Below, one piece after another: positions 18,524 through 26,106 of a stretch of 64,000 bases of DNA (position 1 is the first letter of the stretch; the number at the start of each line of letters is the position of its first letter). The stretch covers positions 230,775 to 294,774 of the forward strand of contig CAVPUH010000008.1 in the NCBI GenBank assembly GCA_963708795.1, in the 5' to 3' direction. Under the pieces are notes generated by a model that did not search any database, had not been told where the DNA came from, and saw only the letters and a program-made list of their open reading frames with translations. This stretch comes from DAIQRJ01 sp963708795 (GTDB taxonomy: Bacteria; Actinomycetota; Actinomycetes; Propionibacteriales; DAIQRJ01). Both the position numbers and the translations under genes were made by a program.

Positions 18524-19612
18524 GTGCCCCGCTCCGCTCCGAGCATCGCGCACGTCGACCTCGATGCCTTCTTCGCGGCCGTCGAGCAGCGCGACAAGCC
18601 GTCCCTGCGCGGCAAGCCGGTCGTGGTGGGTGGCATCGGGTTGCGCGGGGTGGTGTCGACTGCGTCGTACGAGGCCCGCGTGTTCGGGGTCGCCTCGGCG
18701 ATGGCCACCGGGATGGCCCGGCAGCGATGCCCGCACGCGGCGTACCTGTACCCCCGATTCGGGGCCTACCGGCAGGCGAGCGCGCTCATCATGGCGGCGC
18801 TCCAGGAGTTCACCCCGCTGATCGAGCCGCTCTCCCTCGACGAGGCGTTCCTCGATCTGGCGGCATCGGACGAGCCAGTGACCGACGAGGCGCAGGCGCG
18901 GGACGTGGCGGCCCGGATCAAGACCAGGATCGCGGAGGTCACCGGCGGGTTGACCGCCTCGGCGGGAGTCGGTTCGTCGAAGTTGATGGCGAAGATCGCG
19001 AGTGACCTCGACAAACCGAACGGACTCGTCGTCGTGGACGTGGGCGACGAACAGCGGGTGCTCGACCCGCTGCCGGTACGGAGGCTGCCCGGGGTGGGTC
19101 CGGCCACGGCCGAACGCCTGCGCAAGGCGGGGATCACGAAGGTCGCCGACATCCGGCAGGCCGACGACGCCGAACTGGTGGCTCTCCTCGGCGTCTCGTC
19201 CGGCGGGGCGCTGGCACGGCTGGCGGTGGCCGACGACGATCGCGTCCTCAGTACCGATCGAGCGGCCAAGTCGGTCAGCGTGGAGGACACCTACGAGCGG
19301 GACGTCACCGATCCGGTCGTGCTGGCGAGCCGGCTGGAGGAGCTGGCGACGCGGTTGTGCGGTCGGATGCGGGAAGCCGGCCTGTCGGGACGCACGGTGA
19401 CGATCAAGGTCCGGCTGTACGACTTCACGACGCTCTCCCGGTCGAGCACCCTCGCCGACCCCACGGACGACGTCCGGGTGTTCGTCCCGGCGGTCCGCCG
19501 CCTGCTGGCCGAGGTCGACACGAGCGCGGGGGTGCGGCTCCTCGGCGTCGGCGTCTCCGGCCTGGCGGACTGGGTGCAGGACGACCTCTTCGTGGAGTCG
19601 GAGCAGAGCTGA
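18524..19612 (+). CDS. dinB: DNA polymerase IV (Y family)
   Basis: A 362-residue Y-family translesion polymerase. The palm carries AHVDLDAFFAAVEQRDKPSL (first catalytic Asp pair) and PLSLDEAFLDL (catalytic Asp-Glu); the steric block is VVSTASYEARVFGV; ASAGVGSSKLMAKIASD and LPGVGPATAERLRKAGI (helix-hairpin-helix thumb) follow, then the little finger. GTG 18524 gives VPRSAPSIAHVDLDAF; GTG 18500 is in frame but extends by an unconserved stretch. Many actinobacterial DinB proteins have a longer C-terminus; here its likely remainder lies in another frame directly downstream. Confidence 0.93.
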   Translation: MPRSAPSIAHVDLDAFFAAVEQRDKPSLRGKPVVVGGIGLRGVVSTASYEARVFGVASAMATGMARQRCPHAAYLYPRFGAYRQASALIMAALQEFTPLIEPLSLDEAFLDLAASDEPVTDEAQARDVAARIKTRIAEVTGGLTASAGVGSSKLMAKIASDLDKPNGLVVVDVGDEQRVLDPLPVRRLPGVGPATAERLRKAGITKVADIRQADDAELVALLGVSSGGALARLAVADDDRVLSTDRAAKSVSVEDTYERDVTDPVVLASRLEELATRLCGRMREAGLSGRTVTIKVRLYDFTTLSRSSTLADPTDDVRVFVPAVRRLLAEVDTSAGVRLLGVGVSGLADWVQDDLFVESEQS

Positions 19613-19980
19613 CACCCGACGGTGGTGCTACCGACGACGCCGATGATCTGGTGGCGACGGCGTTGCCGATCGACACGCCGCTCGGAACGGACCTGCCGCT
19701 CACCGGACCGCCCGATCGGACGTTCGCCGATCGGTTCCCGGGCCGGCGGAATCCGGGCTGGCAGCCTGGCCAGGACGTCTGGCACGCCGATCGCGGGCCC
19801 GGTTGGGTCTGGGGGTCGGGCGTCGGTCGCGTGACGGTGCGCTTCGAGACGGCCGTGTCCGGGCCGGGTCCGGTAGCCACGTTCGCGGTCGACGACGACG
19901 CGCTGGCACCCTACGAGCCGTGGGTCGCGGTCGACCACGGTGGACCGGAGCCGATCCCGGATGCAGCAGCTGTGGGCTGA
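19613..19980 (+). pseudogene. dinB: Out-of-frame C-terminal extension of DNA polymerase IV
   Basis: From about 19590 to a TGA at 19980 one frame reads RTFADRFPGRRNPGWQPGQD, VWHADRGPGWVWGSGVGRVT and VRFETAVSGPGPVATFAVDD. Actinobacterial DinB proteins commonly end with such a block (PGQDVxHxxxGxGWVxGSGxGRVTVRFET). There is no good start codon or ribosome binding site, and it begins exactly where dinB stops. I infer one polymerase gene of about 485 residues interrupted by a single missing base or two extra bases near 19600-19615. A short independent ORF is less likely. Confidence 0.6.
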
Positions 19981-20058
19981 TCCGGTCGCCGCGAACGACA
20001 AGGGTTCCGTCGGGCATCGCCGAGGGTCGGGTCGGGCCGCCCTCCGATCACCTGACAA

Positions 20059-20108
20059 GCATCCACAGACCCGCGGTCTCCGGCTGAGCTGCAGGGCCTT
20101 GTGGACAA
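20059..20108. promoter_or_regulatory. Second pair of DnaA-box-like 9-mers
   Basis: GCATCCACA (20059-20067) and TTGTGGACAA (20099-20108, complement containing TTGTCCACA) face each other across 31 bases in the short spacer after the dinB tail. With the pair at 17769-17796 they bracket the dinB locus. Significance is uncertain. Confidence 0.25.
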
Positions 20109-20144
20109 CCTGCTCGCGTGTCACGGGCAGCCGGACAGTGCCGT

Positions 20145-20555
20145 ATGCCGCTCGTCGACCGCCTGCTTCGCCGTCATCGGGCCACGCCCGGCGACGTCCT
20201 GCTCGGCCTGGTGGACGACGCCGGTTACGTGCGGGACCGATCGGTGGTCGCGCTGGGAGTAGCAGTCGGGAGATCCGACGCCGAGATCGCCGTCGTCGTG
20301 CGCGCCCTGAGCGGTTCGCTCGATCTCCGACGGCGCGACGTCATGCGGCTGTGCGCCGTGCTCTGCCGGTCGGGGCCGGTGGTGTGGCTGCCCGACGACG
20401 TGCGGTGGCGGGCAGCGGTCGATCGCGAGGCCGAGTTCCGCGGTGTCCGGAGAGGTACGACGTTCCTCGTCACCGAGGCCGGCTGGCGCGACGACGCGGG
20501 CGGTACCGGTCTCCGTCCGAACCTGCCGGCGCCGGAACCGTCACCGTGGGACTGA
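20145..20555 (+). CDS. Hypothetical protein
   Basis: A 136-residue protein, MPLVDRLLRRHRATPGDVLL at the start, with RDRSVVALGVAVGRSDAEIA and LDLRRRDVMRLCAVLCRSGP in the middle and a Pro-rich end. It has no signal peptide, membrane segment or motif that I recognise. The composition is ordinary for this genome and the frame has typical G/C third positions. ATG 20145 is the natural start; GTG 20118 in frame would add nine residues. It converges on the PKD-protein gene 14 bases away. Confidence 0.55.
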   Translation: MPLVDRLLRRHRATPGDVLLGLVDDAGYVRDRSVVALGVAVGRSDAEIAVVVRALSGSLDLRRRDVMRLCAVLCRSGPVVWLPDDVRWRAAVDREAEFRGVRRGTTFLVTEAGWRDDAGGTGLRPNLPAPEPSPWD

Positions 20556-20569
20556 GAGCGGGAGCTCGA

Positions 20570-21454
20570 TCAGTTGGCGACGTTCACCGGGTCGGACGGG
20601 ACGACGGTGATCTGAGCGGTCTGAACGTTGTCAGGCGCGTCGATGTCGAGATCACCGCCGGGGTACGTCGGAATGTCGACGAACACAGCCCACGCCTGGG
20701 TGACGGATGCGGTGTACGTGCCCGCCGCGGTGTACGTGTGCTCCACGCTGTAGTGGCCGGGCGCCTCGTTCGGCAACGTGCCGTCGAAAGCGTCGCCGCG
20801 ACCTTCAGCCCCGGCCGAACCATCACCGAACGACCATGTGTAGGAGGCCTTCGCCCACACGCTGCCAGTCAGCGGCGCCGGGATGGTGAGCTCTGGGGTG
20901 TCGTCGTTCGCACCGTCCACCCACATCACATTGCCGAGGTTGACGAGGGTGGAGTTTGTCGGCCGGATCTGCATATCGGGCGTGTGGAGCTTGCGCAGCA
21001 GTTGCTCTCGCAGGTCTGCGATCACCTGCGCGAGCGGGATGATCAGCTCTGCGGCGTCGAGACAGAAGATGCCACCGACTCTCTCACCGACGCCGCCACT
21101 GCCCGCCGGGCGACGCCAGGCAACGTTCCCCGTGCCGTTTGGACACTGCATGCCGGCGGGCGATGCCGCCTTCGCCGCGCACGTGTGTCCGTCGTCCGGG
21201 TACTGCTTGAACGGTGAGCCGGCGTCTGACATACCGACGCATTCGTCCTGATACCGGTACTCGTAACTCGCCCCAGCGCCACCGCCGCCACTGCCGGCCG
21301 GCAGCGCGACGAATGACGACTGGCTCTGGCTGTAGACATAGGAGATCGAACCGTCGGCCTTGGCCGGTTGCTCCGTCGTGGCTGTCCACACCCCGAGTAC
21401 GAGAACGAGCGCCGCGATCAGCACCGCCGCCCGGCGGCTGCGCAGCATCGTCAT
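20570..21454 (-). CDS. Secreted PKD-domain protein
   Basis: A 294-residue secreted protein. Residues 1-33 form a signal peptide (LRSRRAAVLIAALVLVLGVW, then a QPAKADG cleavage region). A Gly/Ala-rich linker (AGSGGGGAGASYEYRY) and several Cys residues (ECVGMS, HTCAAK, GMQCP, GIFCLD) follow, suggesting disulphides. Near the C-terminus a PKD-like beta-sandwich is recognisable: SYTWSFGDGS, VEHTYTAAGTYTASVTQAW. Its ATG overlaps the TGA of the upstream lipoprotein gene (ATGA), so the two are coupled and may act together at the cell surface. The ligand is unknown. Confidence 0.78.
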   Translation of the reverse strand: MTMLRSRRAAVLIAALVLVLGVWTATTEQPAKADGSISYVYSQSQSSFVALPAGSGGGGAGASYEYRYQDECVGMSDAGSPFKQYPDDGHTCAAKAASPAGMQCPNGTGNVAWRRPAGSGGVGERVGGIFCLDAAELIIPLAQVIADLREQLLRKLHTPDMQIRPTNSTLVNLGNVMWVDGANDDTPELTIPAPLTGSVWAKASYTWSFGDGSAGAEGRGDAFDGTLPNEAPGHYSVEHTYTAAGTYTASVTQAWAVFVDIPTYPGGDLDIDAPDNVQTAQITVVPSDPVNVAN

Positions 21455-22062
21455 AGCGTCACCTTCCCGGGAGCGCCGTCGACGACCTGCCAGCGACCGT
21501 CGATCTTGGCGATCCCGAACGTGAACGGGCTCTTCGTGTAGCCCTTCGTCGTGAGCTGCGTCTTGCCCTTGTCGTCGACCACCCGGCCGGGAGTCACCGA
21601 CAGGGTGGCGTCGTACACCTGTTGACCCTGCTTGCCCAGGCCGCGATAGCGCACCGCGACGTCGCTCACCGTGCCGCCCTTGCGGGAGCCCTCGAGGAAC
21701 GTCGCGAGGTCGATCGACTTCGTCTGGTCCGCGCACCACAGGCACGTGGCCTGGTACAGCGGCTTCAGCGCGTCCGAGGTTCGGGCCGCGCCGGCGGCGT
21801 TGAGCCCGGTGAGGAAGGCCGTGAGGTTCGTCTTCGCGGCGACCTTGTCCGCTGTCGTGACCTTCGGCGCGACCGGCGTCCGATCGGCTGCGGGCGAGGT
21901 CTTCTCCGCTGGCTGTCCTGCTGATGAACTGGCGGTGGGGCTCGCCGTCGCCGAGGTCGATCCGAGCGGTGGAGGCGTCGGCCCCGAGCTGGAACACCCC
22001 GCGGCTCCGACGACGACAGCGGCAGCCAGGGCGCACGCCCCGAGCATTGCTCGCATCGTCAT
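21451..22062 (-). CDS. DUF6318-like lipoprotein
   Basis: A 203-residue lipoprotein: signal peptide ending in the lipobox VGAAGC (Cys about residue 23), a Ser/Thr/Pro/Ala linker to about residue 70, then a compact domain with LTAFLTGLNAAGAARTSDAL, LYQATCLWCADQTKSIDLA and a strand-rich end (VDDKGKTQLTTKGYTKSPFT). The CLWC pair may form a disulphide. The layout resembles actinobacterial DUF6318 lipoproteins, found upstream of PKD-type secreted proteins; I hold that name at moderate confidence. ATG 22062 or ATG 22053 could start it. It is divergent from the response regulator gene. Confidence 0.7.
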   Translation of the reverse strand: MTMRAMLGACALAAAVVVGAAGCSSSGPTPPPLGSTSATASPTASSSAGQPAEKTSPAADRTPVAPKVTTADKVAAKTNLTAFLTGLNAAGAARTSDALKPLYQATCLWCADQTKSIDLATFLEGSRKGGTVSDVAVRYRGLGKQGQQVYDATLSVTPGRVVDDKGKTQLTTKGYTKSPFTFGIAKIDGRWQVVDGAPGKVTL

Positions 22063-22232
22063 CGCATCCCGTCAGCCACGTCATCGCAAGGTCCTCGGGA
22101 CCACTGCCGGCCGACTTCATACCATCGGTTCTCCGGCAGTTTCTTCCCACCGGCATCGTAAACGGACCAATCGCCCTCGAGGTTCGCTCTCTCCACAGGG
22201 TGTGGTCGCCATCACACGGCACACTGTGAACC

Positions 22233-22919
22233 GTGCACATCCTCGTGGTCGACGACGAGCCGGCCGTTCGTGACTCCCTGCGTCGTTCGCTGACGTTCAA
22301 CGGCTATCAGGTCGGCCTCGCAGCCGACGGCGTCGCGGCACTCTCCGCGATCTCCGAACGGCAGCCCGACGCTGTCGTCCTCGACGTCGCCATGCCGAAG
22401 CTCGACGGCCTCTCCACCTGCCGGGCGTTGCGAGCTTCCGGCAACGACGTGCCCGTGCTCGTGCTCACCGCGCGCGACGCGGTGTCCGACCGGGTGGCCG
22501 GGCTCGACGCCGGCGCCGACGACTACCTCGTCAAGCCGTTCGCCCTCGAGGAACTCCTCGCCAGGCTCCGCGCGCTGCTCCGCCGGACCGCACCGTCGGC
22601 CGACGGGTCCAGTCAGGTCCTCACGTACTCGGATCTGAGCCTCGACCCGGCCACCCGCGACGTTCGGCGTGGTGAACGGTCGCTGTCGCTGACCCGCACC
22701 GAGTTCTCCCTCCTCGAACTCCTCATGCGACACCCGCGGATCGTGCTCGACCGCGCCCGCATCCTCGACGAGGTCTGGGGGTTCGACTTCGCCACGACCG
22801 CCAACTCCCTCGAGGTCTACGTCGGCTACCTGCGACGGAAGACCGAGTTCGACGGCGAGAACCGTCTCATCCACACCGTCCGCGGGGTGGGCTACGTCCT
22901 CCGGGACACCCCGCCGTGA
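22233..22919 (+). CDS. mprA: OmpR-family response regulator, MprA type
   Basis: A 228-residue regulator: receiver domain with acidic pocket D7/D8, phospho-acceptor D51 (VVLDVAMPKLDG) and K101 (DDYLVKPFALEEL); C-terminal winged helix with LSLTRTEFSLLELLMRHP, DEVWGFDFATTANSLEVYVG and HTVRGVGYVLR. It is very like MprA, the envelope-stress regulator of mycobacteria, and is followed with a GTGA overlap by an MprB-like kinase and then by an HtrA/PepD-type protease, the mycobacterial order. The start is GTG 22233. In M. tuberculosis MprA controls pepD, sigB and sigE; matching direct repeats are seen here upstream of htrA and sigB. Confidence 0.9.
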   Translation: MHILVVDDEPAVRDSLRRSLTFNGYQVGLAADGVAALSAISERQPDAVVLDVAMPKLDGLSTCRALRASGNDVPVLVLTARDAVSDRVAGLDAGADDYLVKPFALEELLARLRALLRRTAPSADGSSQVLTYSDLSLDPATRDVRRGERSLSLTRTEFSLLELLMRHPRIVLDRARILDEVWGFDFATTANSLEVYVGYLRRKTEFDGENRLIHTVRGVGYVLRDTPP

Positions 22920-24412
22920 GCATCGTGGAGAGGCTGGGCTTCGGCCCGACGATGACCCTGCGCAAGCGCATCGGCATCCTGGCCGGGCTCGCCGCAGGCA
23001 TCAGCGTGCTGATCGTCTCGGTCGCGACCTACTGGGCGATCCGGATGTCGCTGACCAGCCAGGTCGACACCACCCTGCTGGCTCGCGCGAACGCCGTGGT
23101 CGCGGCCGCGCAGGCCGACCCCGACACGATCGGGCAGACCACCGACGTGTCGTTCGGGGCCGCTGACGTCCGGGTGGAGTTCGTGCTCGCCGACGGGAAC
23201 GATCCGCCCCACATCTCGAATCCGAAGACGAACTCGCTGCCTGACCTGCGGCGCTCGCCGGCACGGCCCAACCAGCCGACCCCCGAGGAGGAGGTCGCGC
23301 TCGGGCAGGAGCCGTCCAGTGTGCGCACGGTCGGAGGTCTGGCACCGGGCGACACCGCCACGTACCGGGTGGTCGCGGTGCCGTACCCGAGCCGCTTCAA
23401 TCTCGCGTTGGTGATCTCCCAGCCGTTGACCGACACCCGCACGCTGTGAACCGCATCGGGCTCCTCATGGCAGGGCTCTCGGTGGCCGGTGTGGCCATCG
23501 CCGCCTGGGCCGGGTTCGCGGTCGCACGATCGGGTCTGCGTCCCATCGAGGACCTGACCGAGGGCGCCGAGCAGGTCGCGCGGACGGGTGAACTCCGTCC
23601 GGTCTCCGGTGCGCGGCACCGACGAACTCGCCCGACTCGCCACGAGCTTCAACACGATGCTGAGCGCGCTCGGTGCGGTCCGCGAGCGCGAGCGACGGCT
23701 GATCGCCGACGCCGGACATGAACTCCGGACGCCGCTGACGAGCATGCGCACGAACCTCGACCTCCTGGCCCAGAGCGACGCCAGTACCGACGGGCACCAT
23801 CTCTCGCTCGAGGACCGCAGCGCGATGATCTCGGACGTCCGCGCGCAGATCGAGGAGCTCACCGTGCTGATCGGCGACCTGGTCGAGCTGTCCCGCGACA
23901 CCCCGGTGGAGCAGCGGGTGCCGGTCGACCTCGCCGAGATCGTCAGCCGGTCGGTCGAGCGCGTCCAGCGGCGCGCGCCCGGTGTCCGCTTCGCCGTCGA
24001 GGCGGCGCCTTGGCCGATGATCGGCGATCCGCAACTGCTCGAGCGCGCGGTCACCAACCTCCTCGACAACGCGGCCAAGTGGAGCCCCGAGCGCGGCACC
24101 GTCGCCGTCTCCCTGCACGAGGGAGTCCTCAGCGTCGCGGATCAAGGTCCGGGCGTGGCGACCCGGGACCTCCCGCATGTGTTCGACCGCTTCTATCGCT
24201 CGGAGGAAGCGCGCTCGAAGCCCGGCTCCGGGCTGGGACTGTCGATCGTCGCGCAGGCGGCCGCCCGCCACGGCGGGTCGGTCACCGCGACCCGCGCGCC
24301 CTCCGGCGGAGCCGAGTTCCTCCTGCGGTTGCCCGGCGACCCCCGAGGGCTCGCCCCGGACGAGGACGGCGGGTCCGACCACGCCGCCGATCTCGCCTCG
24401 TCGCACCCCTGA
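22916..24412 (+). pseudogene. mprB: Sensor histidine kinase, MprB type, two frameshifts
   Basis: Segment one (GTG 22916 to about 23446) holds a membrane segment (IGILAGLAAGISVLIVSVAT) and an extracellular domain ending VISQPLTDTRTL. Segment two (23446 to about 23610) is the second membrane helix and HAMP start (IGLLMAGLSVAGVAIAAWAG, ARSGLRPIEDLTEG). Segment three carries RGTDELARLATSFNTMLSAL, the H-box GHELRTPLTSMRTNLDLL, the N-box NLLDNAAKW, DQGPGV and GSGLGLSIV. Together they make a kinase of about 498 residues, collinear with MprB. The first junction looks like one missing base (TRTL-x-NRIG), the second like one extra (near TCCGGTGCGCGG). Sequencing error is my preferred explanation. Confidence 0.82.
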
Positions 24413-24449
24413 TGGCGGCGGCTTTCCTTCCCCTCAGTTCATGGCGGAC

Positions 24450-24465
24450 TCAGGGTCGTTTCAGG
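24450..24465. promoter_or_regulatory. TCAGG-N6-TCAGG direct repeat, candidate MprA-type binding site upstream of htrA
   Basis: TCAGG at 24450-24454 and again at 24461-24465 are separated by GTCGTT, an 11-base period, about one helical turn. A further CTCAG lies at 24433-24437. OmpR-family regulators bind tandem direct repeats of 10-11 base period. The site ends 21 bases before the htrA ATG, in the 74-base gap after the kinase gene. The same arrangement recurs at 27789-27804 upstream of sigB. Binding by the adjacent MprA is inference. Confidence 0.55.
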
Positions 24466-24486
24466 TAGCTGCGTCACAGTCGCGCC

Positions 24487-25977
24487 ATGAGCGAAACGCC
24501 ACAGCAGCCGCAGGGACCGTCCGTGCCGGACTCCGGTTCTGACCAGAACCGACCCGAGTTCGTCAGTCATGACCAGTCGAGCACGCCCGAGGTGACCCCC
24601 GGCGGTTCGGCGCAGTCGACACCTCAGTCCAGCGAACCGAGTTGGGCGAGCGGAACGTCGTACGACCGGGACAGCCACACCAGCACCACCCCGGCCGGCT
24701 CGTTCTACGACTACGGCCAGGCGCCCGGCTACACCCAGCCGAACGCCTACGGCCAGGCGCAGACTCCCTACGGCTACGGCTCATCCGCCGCTCCGGCGAC
24801 CGTCGCCCAGCCCACCGTCCGCGCGGCGCGCAAGCGCCCGCGGACGATGGTCATCGTGGCCACCGCACTGGTGGCCGGCCTCATCGGCGGCGGCGTCGGC
24901 GCAGCGGGTAGTTACGCCCTCGCCGACGGCGGCAACGCGACCAGCGGCGGTACCCCGTCCGTGGCCGCGGCGCCCGTCTCGGTCGCCTCGTCCGGGAGCG
25001 TCGCCGCGGTGGCGAAGAAGCTCCTCCCGAGCGTCGTCTCGATCAACGCCAGCAACAGCCAGGAAGCGGGCACGGGTACCGGCGTCATCCTCGACACCGC
25101 CGGCCACATCCTCACGAACAACCACGTCGTGGTCCCGTCCCTGAACGGCGGCAAGCTCACCGTCACGCTCAACGACGGCCGCACCGTGCCCGCCACGCTC
25201 GTCGGCCGGGACCCCGTCACCGACCTCGCCGTCATCCAGGTGAAGAACGTCAACAACCTGAGCCCGGCCTCGCTGGGCGACTCCGGCTCGCTCATCGTCG
25301 GACAGGCCGTCGTCGCGATCGGATCCCCGCTCGGCCTCACCGGCACCGTGACCTCCGGCATCGTCAGCGCGCTGGACCGTCCGGTCGCCACCCAGGCCGA
25401 GGACGAGCAGCAGCAACAGCAGCAGACCGACCCGTTCGGGTCGCCGAACTCGGGTCAGAGCCAGAACCAGAGCAACACCGCCACCCAGGCGACCGTCGTC
25501 GACGCCATCCAGACCGACGCGGCGATCAACCCCGGCAACTCCGGTGGTCCGTTGGTGGACATGAACGGCCGCGTCGTCGGCATCAACTCCTCGATCGCCT
25601 CGCTCGGCGCGTCCGCCGGCAGCCAGAGCGGCTCCATCGGACTCGGCTTCGCCATCCCGACCAACGTCGTGAAGCCGATCGTCGACGAGCTGATCAGCAC
25701 CGGTAAGGCGACCCACGCCCTCCTGGGCGTGAGCATCGGCGATGCGAGCGACAGCTCCGGCGCGAAGGTCAGCGCGGTCACGAAGGGCGGCGCAGCCGAC
25801 GCCGCCGGCATCAAGACCGGAGACGTCATCGTCAAGGTCGGCACCCGGCTGACTCCCGACGCGAACAGCGTCATCGCCGCGGTCCGTTCCGAGCGGCCCG
25901 GCGACAAGGTCGAGGTGACCGTGAAGCGCGGCAGCGACACGAAGACCGTGACCGCGACGCTGGGCAGCGACGGCTGA
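24487..25977 (+). CDS. htrA: HtrA/DegP-like serine protease with PDZ domain (S1C), PepD type
   Basis: A 496-residue membrane-anchored protease. Residues 1-118 are a cytoplasmic Ser/Gln/Gly/Tyr-rich region with YGQ-type repeats; one membrane helix follows at about 121-146 (MVIVATALVAGLIGGGVGAA). The trypsin-like domain has H213 (LTNNHVVV), D246 (DPVTDLAVI) and S352 (NPGNSGGPLVD), all present, so it should be active. A Gln-rich loop (EDEQQQQQQ) interrupts it near residue 308. A PDZ domain occupies about 400-490 (LLGVSIGDAS, GIKTGDVIVKVG). It should degrade or chaperone misfolded extracytoplasmic proteins. Position behind mprAB and the upstream direct repeat suggest MprA control. Confidence 0.92.
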   Translation: MSETPQQPQGPSVPDSGSDQNRPEFVSHDQSSTPEVTPGGSAQSTPQSSEPSWASGTSYDRDSHTSTTPAGSFYDYGQAPGYTQPNAYGQAQTPYGYGSSAAPATVAQPTVRAARKRPRTMVIVATALVAGLIGGGVGAAGSYALADGGNATSGGTPSVAAAPVSVASSGSVAAVAKKLLPSVVSINASNSQEAGTGTGVILDTAGHILTNNHVVVPSLNGGKLTVTLNDGRTVPATLVGRDPVTDLAVIQVKNVNNLSPASLGDSGSLIVGQAVVAIGSPLGLTGTVTSGIVSALDRPVATQAEDEQQQQQQTDPFGSPNSGQSQNQSNTATQATVVDAIQTDAAINPGNSGGPLVDMNGRVVGINSSIASLGASAGSQSGSIGLGFAIPTNVVKPIVDELISTGKATHALLGVSIGDASDSSGAKVSAVTKGGAADAAGIKTGDVIVKVGTRLTPDANSVIAAVRSERPGDKVEVTVKRGSDTKTVTATLGSDG

Positions 25978-26106
25978 GCCACCCCTGACCGGCTGCGACC
26001 AGCCCGGTATCCCCACACCAGCGGCGTACCGCCCCCTCCGTCGAGGCGGTGCGCCGCTGCTCCATGCATCGTCGCCTGTCGGTCGGCCAGGGCACAATCC
26101 CCGGTC

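Noticed and set aside
23446..23721. Separate small membrane protein between kinase halves
   Set aside because: Its helix and HAMP start are exactly the missing middle of an MprB-type kinase, so it is a frame-shifted segment of that gene.
24487..25977. CAG/CAA tracts in htrA and in the ATP-grasp gene as mobile or CRISPR-like repeats
   Set aside because: They are short in-frame glutamine tracts within intact proteins and not spaced repeats.
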